Shown here piece after piece: positions 34,995-43,810 of a stretch of DNA of 64,000 nucleotides. This stretch comes from Sulfurimonas sp. HSL3-7 (GTDB taxonomy: Bacteria; Campylobacterota; Campylobacteria; Campylobacterales; Sulfurimonadaceae), in NCBI RefSeq assembly GCF_039645985.1, contig NZ_CP147919.1:310001-374000 (forward strand), in the 5' to 3' direction. The position numbers were made by a program, and so were the translations under genes. The notes beneath the pieces were generated by a model. The model had not been told where the DNA came from. It did no database searches and saw nothing but the letters and a program-made list of their open reading frames with translations. The stretch's first letter is position 1. Every line of letters starts with the position of its first letter.

Positions 34995-35824
34995 AAAAGC
35001 TGCTGCTTGTTTTGGTCTTGGCCCTCTCGGTTTTTGCACAGGAAGTGATAGAAGAAGAGCTTCTTGACGAGAAGATCATCTCTTTTATCGGCGAAGAGTC
35101 TTATTCAAAAAACAGAGATTACATTCATATTATCTTTAGAGATACAAAAAATTTTTACACGAAAGAGCATATCAATGTCGTAAAAGTTGTTGAGACGCTG
35201 CAGGAAAATGGGTTGCTGCACCTCTTCTTTGAAGAGCCGCAGCAGTATGAGATGACCTTTCATTCAACCGGTTCGCCGCTCTTTTTTGTCAAGTTGATGG
35301 GTGACACCCTGCGCTCTATGGGGTATTACCGCTATGTGACGAAAGAGTCGAAAAATGATGAAAGTGGTTTTGAGTGGACTATTTCACTCGAAGCGGAGTA
35401 TGTGACGGACCCGGTACTGTTACGTAAAGAGCTTTCAACGTGCGGATGTGACATCATCGATATTGTACGCAACTCCGCAACGGATTGGCACTATGATATC
35501 GACACCTCAAAAGCACATCTTAAAGTCGATCAGCTTGAAATTGGAAAGAAGAAAAAATACAGTCGTCTTCAATATGCCAAGTGGCTTGATGTCGATCATA
35601 TCAAATCGATGCAGATCAAAAGCCACAGGGCAAATTTCTGGTACCCGTATATCGCACTTTATGACAGCTCACTGCGACTGTTAAAGGTGATAAAGCAAGA
35701 TGAAGAGACAAGCGAATTTAATTTGAATTTACCGCAGGAAACACGCTATATAAGGGTCAGTGACCTTTACACAATAACAAATATCAGATATGGACTTGAA
35801 TTTAGTCCTTCCGGGAAAAAATAG
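34991..35824 (+). CDS. Conserved periplasmic protein of unknown function
   Basis: About 277 residues with a Sec signal peptide (KKLLLVLVLALSVFAQ; cleavage after Ala is likely near residue 16). Mature sequence is acidic near the start and contains a Cys-Gly-Cys (ELSTCGCDIID, about residue 155). It ends in a beta-rich part with EFNLNLPQETRYIRVSD, a pattern seen in jelly-roll or discoidin-like folds. GTG at 34988 is also possible. It overlaps the preceding membrane protein gene by four bases. No family is recognised. Confidence 0.65.
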   Translation: MKKLLLVLVLALSVFAQEVIEEELLDEKIISFIGEESYSKNRDYIHIIFRDTKNFYTKEHINVVKVVETLQENGLLHLFFEEPQQYEMTFHSTGSPLFFVKLMGDTLRSMGYYRYVTKESKNDESGFEWTISLEAEYVTDPVLLRKELSTCGCDIIDIVRNSATDWHYDIDTSKAHLKVDQLEIGKKKKYSRLQYAKWLDVDHIKSMQIKSHRANFWYPYIALYDSSLRLLKVIKQDEETSEFNLNLPQETRYIRVSDLYTITNIRYGLEFSPSGKK

Positions 35825-35832
35825 GAGAAACA

Positions 35833-37059
35833 ATGTTTAATGAAATTCAGTTTGACCGAATACAGAGACTTCCGAAGTACGTATTCGCCGAAGTTAACGA
35901 ATTGAAAATGTATGAACGTCGTGCAGGTGCTGACGTCATCGACTTTTCTATGGGTAACCCTGACGGTGACACGCCGGAGCATATTCGCGAAAAACTTATT
36001 GAGTCGGCGCAAAAGACAAAAACACACGGTTATTCAGACTCCAAAGGGATCATCAAATTGCGCAAGGCAATCTGTGACTGGTATAAAGAGCGCTATGAGG
36101 TCGATCTGGACCCGGTAACCGAAGCGGTAGCGACCATGGGCTCAAAAGAGGGCTATGCCCACCTTGCATACGCCATTACCAACCCCGGTGATGTGATCGT
36201 CGTACCGGACCCGACCTATCCGATCCACTCCTACGGTTTCGTTCTTGCCGGCGGCAATGTCCAGAAGATGGAACTGCCGTTTGACGAAGATTATAATGTG
36301 GATGAAGATCAGTTCTTTGTGAACCTTGAAACAGCGTTCAAAGACTCTTTCGTCAAGCCGAAATATGTGGTGGTCAACTTTCCTCACAACCCGTCGTCAG
36401 CTACGGTGACGCCGGAGTTTTACACGCGTCTGGTCGCTCTGGCGAAGAAAGAGCGTTTTTACATCATCTCCGATATCGCGTACGGCGATATTACGTTCCG
36501 CGGCTATAAGACGCCGTCGATCATGAGCGTACCGGGAGCCAAGGATGTGGCAGTGGAAAGCTTCACCCTTTCGAAAAGCTACAATATGGCGGGCTGGCGT
36601 GTCGGCTTCTTTGTCGGGAACCCCAAGCTGATCGGAGCACTTCAGAAGATCAAATCGTGGCTGGACTACGGTATGTTCACCCCGATCCAGGTGGCGGCTA
36701 CGGTTGCTTTGACCGGCGATCAGAGCTGTGTCGAAGAGATCGTCAACAAGTATGACAAACGACAGGATGTGCTGGTCGAAACCTTCAACCGTGCAGGCTG
36801 GCCGGTAAAACTCAACCGTGCCTCCATGTTTGTCTGGGCGAAGATCCCCGAATGCGCTGCGCATCTGGGTTCACTGGAGTTCAGCAAGCGTCTATTGGTC
36901 GAAGCACAGGTCGCGGTCGCTCCTGGCATCGGCTTCGGCGAATACGGTGAGGGGTATGTCCGTATCGCATTGATCGAGAACGAAAACCGTATCCGTCAGG
37001 CCGGTAAAAATATCAAACGCTTTTTACAGCAGTTTGAAGAGGAAAATATTGATGGTTAA
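35833..37059 (+). CDS. PLP-dependent class I aminotransferase (AlaC-like)
   Basis: 408 residues, fold type I. The substrate-binding YSDSKGI(I)KLR, the NFPHNPSSATV motif (about residues 183-193) and the PLP-lysine segment FTLSKSYNMAGWRVGF (Lys near 243) are conserved. Homologues with this pattern include AlaC and LL-diaminopimelate aminotransferases. As dapB is present at 43.0 kb but no other dap genes are in view, the substrate cannot be decided. The stop overlaps hom by eight bases, so transamination and the aspartate pathway are coupled in expression. Confidence 0.85.
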   Translation: MFNEIQFDRIQRLPKYVFAEVNELKMYERRAGADVIDFSMGNPDGDTPEHIREKLIESAQKTKTHGYSDSKGIIKLRKAICDWYKERYEVDLDPVTEAVATMGSKEGYAHLAYAITNPGDVIVVPDPTYPIHSYGFVLAGGNVQKMELPFDEDYNVDEDQFFVNLETAFKDSFVKPKYVVVNFPHNPSSATVTPEFYTRLVALAKKERFYIISDIAYGDITFRGYKTPSIMSVPGAKDVAVESFTLSKSYNMAGWRVGFFVGNPKLIGALQKIKSWLDYGMFTPIQVAATVALTGDQSCVEEIVNKYDKRQDVLVETFNRAGWPVKLNRASMFVWAKIPECAAHLGSLEFSKRLLVEAQVAVAPGIGFGEYGEGYVRIALIENENRIRQAGKNIKRFLQQFEEENIDG

Positions 37060-38311
37060 AGTCGGTGTAATCGGTGTCGGAACAGTTGGAACATCCGTTG
37101 TAAAGATTCTTAATGACAACAAAGAGATGATCACGGCACGTGCAGGCCGTGAAGTGATCGTGACCTCAGGCGTGGTCAAGAACCTTGCAAAAGAGAGAGG
37201 GCTTGATATCAAGCTCACCGATAATCCGTACGATATCGTCAACGATCCTGAGATCGATGTGGTCGTTGAACTGATGGGCGGCGTGGATGAGGCGTTCGAA
37301 GTGGTCAAAACGGCCTTGCAAAACGGCAAGGCCGTTGTCACAGCCAACAAGGCGCTTCTCGCCTATCATCGTTACGAACTTCAGGATATCGCCAAAGATC
37401 TTCCCTTCGAATTCGAAGCGAGTGTCGCCGGGGGGATCCCGATCATTAATGCTCTCCGTGACGGCCTTTCAGCGAACCATATCGAGTCGATCGTCGGCAT
37501 TATGAACGGGACATCGAATTACATGATGACCAAGATGACAGATGACGGTGTCGCTTACGATGCGATTCTGAAAGAGTCCCAGGAACTGGGTTATGCCGAA
37601 GCGGACCCGACCTTCGATGTCGGCGGATTTGATGCCGCACACAAACTTCTCATCCTTGCCTCTATCGCCTACGGGATCGATGCCAAACCGGAAGATATCC
37701 TGATCGAGGGGATAGAGAATGTGACCCAGGACGATATTGCCTTTGCCAAGGAGTTCGGTTACGCCGTAAAACTGCTTGCGATCGCCAAACGTGACGGTGA
37801 TGAAGTGGAGCTGCGCGTCCATGCCGCTCTGATCTCCAAAGATGAGATGATCGCCAAAATCGACGGCGTGATGAACGGCATCAGTGTCGTAGGCGACAAA
37901 GTGGGCGAGACACTCTACTACGGTCCGGGTGCCGGCGGCGATGCGACAGCGAGTGCCGTTGTGGCCAATATTATCGATATCGTCCGTTCGGGCAAATCGG
38001 CACCGATGCTCGGGTTTAACAAACCTTTGGAACATGGATTGACGCTAAAAGCCAAAGATGCCATTGCATCGAAATATTACATGCGTTTCAACGTGATGGA
38101 CAAACCGGGTGTCCTGGCCAAGATCACAGCGCTCTTCAGTGAGCATGATATCTCCATCGAGACTATTTTGCAGCGCCCGTCCGGTTCGGAATCGGTCAAC
38201 CTCCTGCTCTCGACGCATATGGCTGTTGAACGAAACATTCAGGATGTGATTTCCGTCGTTAAAACACTCGATTTTGTGATGGCTGACCCGGTTATGATCC
38301 GTATCGTCTAA
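37052..38311 (+). CDS. hom: Homoserine dehydrogenase
   Basis: 419 residues; reduces aspartate semialdehyde to homoserine for threonine and methionine synthesis. N-terminal NAD(P)-binding GVIGVGTVGTSV, catalytic-domain motifs TANKALLAYH and GGIPIINALRDGL (about residues 130-142), and a C-terminal ACT domain (FNVMDKPGVLAKITALF, about residues 349-365) that usually mediates threonine feedback. ATG at 37052 has GAGGA upstream and is chosen over the in-frame codon at 37034. Confidence 0.96.
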   Translation: MVKVGVIGVGTVGTSVVKILNDNKEMITARAGREVIVTSGVVKNLAKERGLDIKLTDNPYDIVNDPEIDVVVELMGGVDEAFEVVKTALQNGKAVVTANKALLAYHRYELQDIAKDLPFEFEASVAGGIPIINALRDGLSANHIESIVGIMNGTSNYMMTKMTDDGVAYDAILKESQELGYAEADPTFDVGGFDAAHKLLILASIAYGIDAKPEDILIEGIENVTQDDIAFAKEFGYAVKLLAIAKRDGDEVELRVHAALISKDEMIAKIDGVMNGISVVGDKVGETLYYGPGAGGDATASAVVANIIDIVRSGKSAPMLGFNKPLEHGLTLKAKDAIASKYYMRFNVMDKPGVLAKITALFSEHDISIETILQRPSGSESVNLLLSTHMAVERNIQDVISVVKTLDFVMADPVMIRIV

Positions 38312-38328
38312 GAACGATATTTTGGTAG

Positions 38329-38357
38329 AGTCCCTTCTTGAGAGAGGGGCTGTTTTT
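38329..38357 (+). terminator. Intrinsic terminator after hom
   Basis: AGTCCCTTCT pairs with AGAGGGGCT around TGAG, followed by GTTTTT, 17 bases after the hom stop. Stem plus T run is a standard Rho-independent terminator. Confidence 0.75.
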
Positions 38358-38531
38358 ACCTCAAACCGATAGTAATTTTTTTCTTCTGAAACCCCTTTGG
38401 TAACCCCAGTATTTTTAAACTTATTAAGTCATGACACTGTAAACTCTGAATGATAAAAATACTCAATAGTGCAGAATCGCTATCTTTACGTCTGTAGTCT
38501 TTAGTATTTAACTTCTCAATGGGGCAAAACC

Positions 38532-40589
38532 GTGGAAACAATCGATAGTGTATGTACATATTGTGGTGTAGGGTGTGATATTGCGGCAAATGTCGAAGAC
38601 AATAAAATCGTCAAGATTTTTGCCCATCCGGACGGGGTCGTATCGCAAGGGAAGCTCTGTATCAAAGGCAAGTACGGTTTTGACTTTGTCGATTCAGAAG
38701 AGCGGCTGCGAATACCGCGCATCAAAAAGAGCTTTTTAGAGAAGAACCCAGCTATCAAAGAGGCGATCGGTTCGAAACTGAACGATTTTGATGCCGTCTG
38801 GTATGAAACGGATCTCGATACGGCGACAACGGCCGCGGCTATGAAACTGAAAGAGATTCAGGCGAAGTACGGCAGAAAATCGGTCTGTTCCATCGGCGGG
38901 GCGAGAACCTCATGCGAGAACTCTTATCTGTTCCAAAAGTTCACCCGTCATACACTGAACTCGCCGCATGTCGATAACTGTGCGAGGGTCTGTCATTCAC
39001 CGTCGCTTAAAGGAATGCGTACGACCATAGGGGAGGGTGCCGCGACCAATCCGTACAATGACATCTACAATACGGAATTTATGATCGTTATCGGTTCGAA
39101 CACCACCGAAGCACACCCGATCATCTCAAACCGTATCCTGGATGTTGCAAGGGAACATGATAATCTGGCTGTCTTTGATGTCCGGGAGATCAAGCTTCAC
39201 CGTTTTGCCAAGTACAAAGCGATCATGCCGCATGAGGCGAATCTGCTGGTGTTGAACATGCTGGCCTATGTCATCATCGACGAAGAGTTGTATGCGGAAG
39301 ATTTTATCGCCGAGCGGACAACAGGGTTTTTGGCGTTCAAAGAGAAGATACTGAACGATCCTTATGCCAACCCGGACTATTTCAATGAGATAGAGGGGTA
39401 CGAATATATGGCGAAGATGATCCGCAAGGTGGCCCGTGAGTATGCCCTTAAAAAATCGATGATCTTCTGGGGTCTGGGTATCACGGAACATCTGGATGGC
39501 TCGTACGCCGTTATGGCGATCACCCACCTTGCCCTAATGACCGGCAACATCGGCAAAAGCGGTGCCGGATTGATGCCGCTTCGCGGACAGAACAATGTTC
39601 AGGGCACCTGCGACATGGGGATGCTGCCGTATTACGATCCGGACTATCAAACGCCTAAAGAGGTGGGCCTGATGACGCCGCAACTGGTGGATGAGATGCT
39701 CGAAGGACGCGTTAAAGCGGTGCTGAACATGGGCGAGGATCTGACCCATATCCATCCGAATCTCAACAAGATCGAACGTGCGATCGAAAACCTCGAACTG
39801 ATCATGGTCCAAGAGCTGTTCATGACTGATATCGCCCAGAAAGCGGATATCGTCATCGGCGTCAAGTCGGCCTATGAGAAGACGGGTGTCTATATCAATG
39901 CGATGCGCCGTCTGCACCTGTCGCAGCCGCTTGTCAAATCGGACCTGCCGGATGACTGGGAAGTGCTGAAACAGCTGGACAATAAAATGGGCGGTGACGC
40001 TGCGTATACCAGTTCGAAAGATATCTGGGAAGAGGTACAGCGTGTTGCCTACCGCCGTTTCAGCGGGGCGGACTATATCCGTTTGGAACGTCATCGAAAA
40101 CGTGGTCTGCAATGGCCGGTACACACGGAAGATACCCCAATCCTGCACCAACTGGATTTCCGTACGGAAGACGGGCTGGGTCGGTTTCATTACAAACAGT
40201 ATGAACTGCGTGGCATGGTTGAAGAGATCAGAAGTAAAAAACTGACGGGCTACCATTTGACGACAGGAAGAACGATCGCGCACTACAACAACGCGGCGCA
40301 AACAAAGCAGACCGAAGCATTGATGGACCGCTACAGTGAAGATATCCTGTTGGTCTGTGAAGAGGATGCGGCGGATTTCCCAAGCGAAAAAGTAATCTTG
40401 CAGACCGAGTACGGCAAGACAAATCCGCTGACGATCAAACTGACGGACAAGGTCAAACCTAAAACACTCTTTACGACATTCCACCATGCCGATTCGCGCA
40501 TCAATGCACTATTTGGTGATAAATGTGATGAATTGATCCTGACCGCGGCATTCAAGTCGATCAAAGTCGAGGTTGTTCCGGTTCCTTAA
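38532..40589 (+). CDS. Formate dehydrogenase-like molybdopterin oxidoreductase, Cys type
   Basis: 685 residues. An N-terminal 4Fe-4S site (CTYCGVGC with a later Cys in GKLCIKGK) precedes the molybdopterin-binding domains. The active-site region reads NCARVCHSPSLKG (about residues 153-165), where formate dehydrogenases carry Sec or Cys; here it is Cys. The Gly-rich LRGQNNVQGTCDMG (about residues 353-366) and the C-terminal dinucleotide domain are intact. No twin-arginine signal is present, so the enzyme is cytoplasmic. No beta or gamma subunit or fdhD is adjacent. A role as a soluble formate dehydrogenase is likely but other substrates are possible. Confidence 0.85.
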   Translation: METIDSVCTYCGVGCDIAANVEDNKIVKIFAHPDGVVSQGKLCIKGKYGFDFVDSEERLRIPRIKKSFLEKNPAIKEAIGSKLNDFDAVWYETDLDTATTAAAMKLKEIQAKYGRKSVCSIGGARTSCENSYLFQKFTRHTLNSPHVDNCARVCHSPSLKGMRTTIGEGAATNPYNDIYNTEFMIVIGSNTTEAHPIISNRILDVAREHDNLAVFDVREIKLHRFAKYKAIMPHEANLLVLNMLAYVIIDEELYAEDFIAERTTGFLAFKEKILNDPYANPDYFNEIEGYEYMAKMIRKVAREYALKKSMIFWGLGITEHLDGSYAVMAITHLALMTGNIGKSGAGLMPLRGQNNVQGTCDMGMLPYYDPDYQTPKEVGLMTPQLVDEMLEGRVKAVLNMGEDLTHIHPNLNKIERAIENLELIMVQELFMTDIAQKADIVIGVKSAYEKTGVYINAMRRLHLSQPLVKSDLPDDWEVLKQLDNKMGGDAAYTSSKDIWEEVQRVAYRRFSGADYIRLERHRKRGLQWPVHTEDTPILHQLDFRTEDGLGRFHYKQYELRGMVEEIRSKKLTGYHLTTGRTIAHYNNAAQTKQTEALMDRYSEDILLVCEEDAADFPSEKVILQTEYGKTNPLTIKLTDKVKPKTLFTTFHHADSRINALFGDKCDELILTAAFKSIKVEVVPVP

Positions 40590-40659
40590 ACCATGAGACG
40601 GCAAGGCAGTCAACCGTAAGTTTTGACATGCTTCTCACCTGTTTTGAAAGGATGATGCG

Positions 40660-40749
40660 ATGAGCCGAAACAAGGGATATGCCGAAAAGAAGTGTGCTGA
40701 ATGCACGCTTTTTACGGATAAAGTAAGATTAAATGGGAGGCCGACGTGA
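40660..40749 (+). CDS. Short ORF 1 of the yraN array
   Basis: ATG to TGA, 29 codons, with a good ribosome-binding site. It encodes the YraN-like start MSRNKG, then a Cys-containing tail (KKCAECTLFTDKV) from element A. Its TGA overlaps the GTG of the next unit (GTGA), so reading passes from unit to unit. Whether any product is stable is unknown. Confidence 0.35.
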   Translation: MSRNKGYAEKKCAECTLFTDKVRLNGRPT

Positions 40750-40835
40750 GTCGAGCCAAAGGATATGCCGTAAAGAAGTGTGCTGAATGCACGCTTTTTA
40801 CGGATAAAGTAAGATTAAATGGGAGGCCGACGTGA
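40746..40835 (+). CDS. Short ORF 2 of the yraN array
   Basis: GTG to TGA, 29 codons, MSRAKG followed by the same element-encoded tail with GYAVKKCAECT. Overlaps ORF 1 and ORF 3 by four bases each. Confidence 0.35.
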   Translation: MSRAKGYAVKKCAECTLFTDKVRLNGRPT

Positions 40836-40921
40836 GTCGAGCCAAAGGATATGCCGTAAAGAAGTGTGCTGAATGCACGCTTTTTACGGATAAAGTAAGA
40901 TTAAATGGGAGGCCGACGTGA
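40832..40921 (+). CDS. Short ORF 3 of the yraN array
   Basis: Identical in sequence to ORF 2. Its TGA overlaps the GTG start of the complete yraN gene, so translation of yraN may be coupled to it. Confidence 0.35.
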   Translation: MSRAKGYAVKKCAECTLFTDKVRLNGRPT

Positions 40922-41247
40922 GTCGAGCCAAAGGAACCATAGCTGAAGAAAAGGCGTGCGAGTTTCTGCGTGAACACGACTTTGATATCATTGACCGCAA
41001 TGTCTACAGCCGCTATGGTGAAATTGATATCATCGCGCTTAAAGAAGATGTATTGCATTTTGTTGAAGTGAAAAGTGCCACTGCGTATGACAGTGCCGTT
41101 CAAAACATCACCCCTGTCAAGCTGCAGCGTTTTCTGCTGACAGTAGCGAGCTATCTTAAAAAACACAAGCTTGATATGGCGTATTGCGTCGACGGTGTTA
41201 TTGTGACGCCGGATACGGTGACGCATATAGAAAATATTACGCTGTAG
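40918..41247 (+). CDS. yraN: UPF0102/YraN family endonuclease-fold protein
   Basis: 109 residues from GTG, with GGGAGG eight bases upstream, supplied by element A. The family pattern is complete: RAKGTIAEEKACEFL, then YGEIDIIALKEDVLHFVEVKS, which contains the Asp and Glu-x-Lys of the restriction-endonuclease-like fold. Function of the family is unresolved; a role in DNA or RNA processing is suspected. The intact gene follows three partial copies of its own 5' end. trxA follows after 200 bases. Confidence 0.92.
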   Translation: MSRAKGTIAEEKACEFLREHDFDIIDRNVYSRYGEIDIIALKEDVLHFVEVKSATAYDSAVQNITPVKLQRFLLTVASYLKKHKLDMAYCVDGVIVTPDTVTHIENITL

Positions 41248-41449
41248 GTAATCTTAAGTCAATATTAAAAAATTACAATAATCAAAGCAAGCATAGATTG
41301 CCTTTTTTTAAATAGGATAAAATTTCTCTGATTTATATCTCAGAAGGTAACGTTTTTCTTTTTTTAACATAGGATAACAGTGTCTAAATAAAAAATTAAC
41401 TGAAGAAGAGATATAATATTTTCATAAATTCATAACAAGAGGTAATCTC

Positions 41450-41767
41450 ATGGCTAAATATATTGAAGCAACATCTGCAGATTTCGATGCAACAATCGCT
41501 GAAGGCGTAACAATGGTAGATTTCTGGGCTCCATGGTGTGGACCGTGTCGTATGATCGCACCGGTAGTTGAAGAGCTTGCAGAAGATTTTGACGGCAAAG
41601 CTAAAATCGTTAAAATCAACACTGACGAAGAGCAGGACATTGCTGTTAAGTACGGTGTTCGCTCTATCCCGACAATCATCTTCTTTAAAGATGGTCAACA
41701 AGTCGATATGATGGTCGGTGCAGCTTCTAAAGATGCATTCGCGTCAAAGATTAACTCTCTTCTCTAA
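41450..41767 (+). CDS. trxA: Thioredoxin
   Basis: 105 residues, the standard size. The redox motif WAPWCGPC has its cysteines at 30 and 33; the cis-proline is in VRSIPTIIFF. It is the general cytoplasmic disulfide reductase, kept reduced by the thioredoxin reductase encoded next. A terminator follows, so trxB has its own transcript despite the proximity. AGAGGTAAT is the ribosome-binding site. Confidence 0.97.
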   Translation: MAKYIEATSADFDATIAEGVTMVDFWAPWCGPCRMIAPVVEELAEDFDGKAKIVKINTDEEQDIAVKYGVRSIPTIIFFKDGQQVDMMVGAASKDAFASKINSLL

Positions 41768-41793
41768 TCTTTACAAACGTAAACGGTTGTTCA

Positions 41794-41825
41794 AGCCAAG
41801 GGGTGAAAGCTCTTTGGCTTTTTTT
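41794..41825 (+). terminator. Intrinsic terminator after trxA
   Basis: AGCCAAGG pairs with CTTTGGCT and is followed by seven T residues, 27 bases after the trxA stop. Confidence 0.8.
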
Positions 41826-41884
41826 ATGCCTATTTTTCACGTTAAAGAGCTAGTTGCCGCTTACTAACGCCCCTTCGTCCTCTC

Positions 41885-41982
41885 AACTTATAGGACACCT
41901 CTTTTCCCTCCCTGCGGGCAACACAGAGAAACATACACGCTGTGTTGGTGAGACTGACTAGGGTTTTTAGAGTTCCCCTTAA
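41885..41982. mobile_element. Probable decayed copy of the 266-base MITE
   Basis: The end of this stretch, read on the minus strand, is GGGGAACTCTAAAAACCC, which agrees at 15 of 18 positions with the terminal repeat of the MITE at 49990. The inner CCCTCCC-GC-GGGC-A and AGAGAAA blocks also occur in that element. A central AACACAG/CTGTGTT stem is present. The left terminal repeat is degraded (GGACACCTCT). Confidence 0.4.
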
Positions 41983-42078
41983 GACAATCTGAATTATTCA
42001 AATGACAAAGAGTCTCTTTAGTAGTAAACGGGTATTATTTTAAACAAAATTGCAGTGATGAATTTAAAAGGAACCAAG

Positions 42079-43020
42079 ATGTTGGATTGTGCGATTATTG
42101 GTGGTGGACCGGCAGGTTTAACGGCAGGATTATATACAACTCGCGGCGGTTTGGCAAATGTGACAATGTTTGAAAAAGGGATGCCCGGCGGACAGATCAC
42201 ACAGAGTTCCGAGATCGAAAACTACCCTGGTGTCACAGGTGAAATCACAGGGATGGATCTGATGATGCCGTGGCCGGAGCAGTGCCAGCGCTTCGGACTC
42301 AAGCACGAAATGGTCGAAGTCAAACGTGTCAGTCAAAAAGAAGACGGCACCTTTGTCATCCTCAAAGAGAACGGCGAAACAGAAGAGGCCCTCTCTGTCA
42401 TCGTCGGTACGGGTTCAACACCGAGACGTGCCGGTTTCAAAGGCGAGGACCTGTTTTTCGGAAAAGGGGTCAGTACCTGTGCCACCTGTGACGGATTCTT
42501 TTACAAGGGCAAGGAGGTCGCGGTTGTCGGCGGCGGCGATACCGCTCTCGAGGAGGCCCTCTATTTAGCCAAGCTCTGCAGCAGAGTCTATCTGATACAT
42601 CGACGTGACCGTTTCCGTGCGTCACCCAACACCATTGAACGTGTCAAGAAAACAGAGAACATCGAGCTGATCGTCAATGCCTGTGTGGATGAAGTCGTCG
42701 GCGATGCAATGGGCGTAACGGGGGTGCATATGATTATCAATGACGGAACGCTACGCCAGCTAGACGTGCCGGGTATCTTTGTCTTTGTCGGCAATGATGT
42801 CAACAACCAGGTGTTGATGCAGGAAGACGGCACTTTTTTATGCGATATGACCGAATCCGGCGAAGTTATTGTCGATATTTCGATGCGGACTTCGGTACCG
42901 GGCCTTTATGCGGTGGGCGATATGCGTATAGCGGCACCGAAACAGGTCGTATCGGCTGCAGGTGACGGAGCGGTAGCAGCGCTGCAGGCGATTGCTTTCG
43001 TCGATGAAAAATTAAATTAG
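42079..43020 (+). CDS. trxB: Thioredoxin reductase
   Basis: 313 residues; NADPH-dependent flavoprotein that reduces thioredoxin. FAD motif [14 protein letters not shown] (about residues 6-19), redox motif CATC (Cys134, Cys137), NADPH motif [16 protein letters not shown] and a C-terminal [12 protein letters not shown] at 42079 is chosen because AAGGA lies just upstream and the FAD motif then sits at the N terminus; a longer frame begins at 42055. Confidence 0.95.
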   Translation: MLDCAIIGGGPAGLTAGLYTTRGGLANVTMFEKGMPGGQITQSSEIENYPGVTGEITGMDLMMPWPEQCQRFGLKHEMVEVKRVSQKEDGTFVILKENGETEEALSVIVGTGSTPRRAGFKGEDLFFGKGVSTCATCDGFFYKGKEVAVVGGGDTALEEALYLAKLCSRVYLIHRRDRFRASPNTIERVKKTENIELIVNACVDEVVGDAMGVTGVHMIINDGTLRQLDVPGIFVFVGNDVNNQVLMQEDGTFLCDMTESGEVIVDISMRTSVPGLYAVGDMRIAAPKQVVSAAGDGAVAALQAIAFVDEKLN

Positions 43021-43030
43021 AGGGTATAAA

Positions 43031-43798
43031 ATGATAAAAGCAGGTGTGTACGGAGCCAGCGGACGCGTTGGTCGTCTTCTCATTGAGGATCTTGCCAAAA
43101 CAGAGGGGATTGAACTTAGTGTCATTTATATCCGTAAAGAACTTAACTTTCCGCTGCAGGAGGGGATAACGGTTACGAATGATCTGGCAACATTTTTACA
43201 ACATTGTGACATTGTTATCGATTTTTCATTGCCGGAAGCGGCTCAGCTGCTTTTTGAAGAGGCTCTGAAATGCCCAAGACCGATCGTATCGGGGACAACA
43301 GGCTTCGATGAACACCAGCTTAACCTTCTTAAAACGGTGAGTGAACAGATGCCGGTACTGCATGCGACCAATATGTCACTGGGCGTGGCGATGTTGAGCA
43401 AACTGGTCAATACGGCGGCAAAGACGCTTGAAGGTTTTGATATCGAAGTCGTTGAGATGCATCACCGTCACAAAAAAGACGCACCAAGCGGGACGGCTTT
43501 GACCCTGGCAGAATCTGCAGCTGCAGGCCGCGGACTGGACCTTGACAGAGTCCGTGTCAGCGGACGTAACGGCAATATCGGTGAACGTTCCGAAGACGAG
43601 ATCGCAGTGATGGCGCTGCGCGGCGGTGACATTGTCGGCCGCCATACGGTCGGATTTTATAACGACGGTGAGTTTATTGAACTCAACCACACGGCTACCA
43701 GTCGCAACACCTTTTCAAAAGGGGCGATACGCGCGGCACAATGGCTGGCCGATAAAGAGAGCGGGCTTTACAGTATCGCAGACTGTCTGGAAATTTAA
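43031..43798 (+). CDS. dapB: 4-hydroxy-tetrahydrodipicolinate reductase
   Basis: 255 residues; NAD(P)H-dependent step of lysine and diaminopimelate synthesis. N-terminal GVYGASGRVGRLL is the nucleotide-binding loop; the substrate and catalytic segment EMHHRHKKDAPSGTAL (about residues 141-156) contains the conserved His pair and Lys. Ten bases separate it from trxB and twelve from purF, suggesting one operon trxB-dapB-purF. Confidence 0.96.
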   Translation: MIKAGVYGASGRVGRLLIEDLAKTEGIELSVIYIRKELNFPLQEGITVTNDLATFLQHCDIVIDFSLPEAAQLLFEEALKCPRPIVSGTTGFDEHQLNLLKTVSEQMPVLHATNMSLGVAMLSKLVNTAAKTLEGFDIEVVEMHHRHKKDAPSGTALTLAESAAAGRGLDLDRVRVSGRNGNIGERSEDEIAVMALRGGDIVGRHTVGFYNDGEFIELNHTATSRNTFSKGAIRAAQWLADKESGLYSIADCLEI

Positions 43799-43810
43799 AG
43801 AGGAAAATCT

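Larger units (their letters stand above)
40590..40917. other. Interval between fdh-like gene and yraN, mostly tandem element A
   Basis: 328 bases. The first 70 hold no recognised feature apart from a ribosome-binding site (AAAGGATG) before 40660. The rest is the three-unit array. Confidence 0.6.
40660..40917 (+). repeat. Tandem array: three units of yraN start plus element A
   Basis: Three 86-base units start at 40660, 40746 and 40832, and the true yraN begins at 40918. Each unit consists of 18 bases equal or similar to the first six codons of yraN and a 68-base element. Units 2 and 3 are identical. Unit 1 starts with ATG instead of GTG, encodes MSRNKG instead of MSRAKG, and has one change in the element. 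The element contains a long hairpin (CCGTAAA with TTTACGG, GTGTGC with GCAC), the block GGATAAAGTAAGAT and a GGGAGG ribosome-binding site placed before the next start codon. Confidence 0.9.
41768..42078. other. Interval between trxA and trxB
   Basis: 311 bases. It contains the trxA terminator (41794-41825) and a probable decayed MITE (about 41885-41982). The 90 bases before trxB are AT-rich and hold an AAAGGAACC ribosome-binding site. Confidence 0.5.

Noticed and set aside
40660-40917. CRISPR-like array
   Set aside because: Repeats are directly adjacent 86-base units with no variable spacers and contain gene starts; not a CRISPR. The same holds for 53064-53321.
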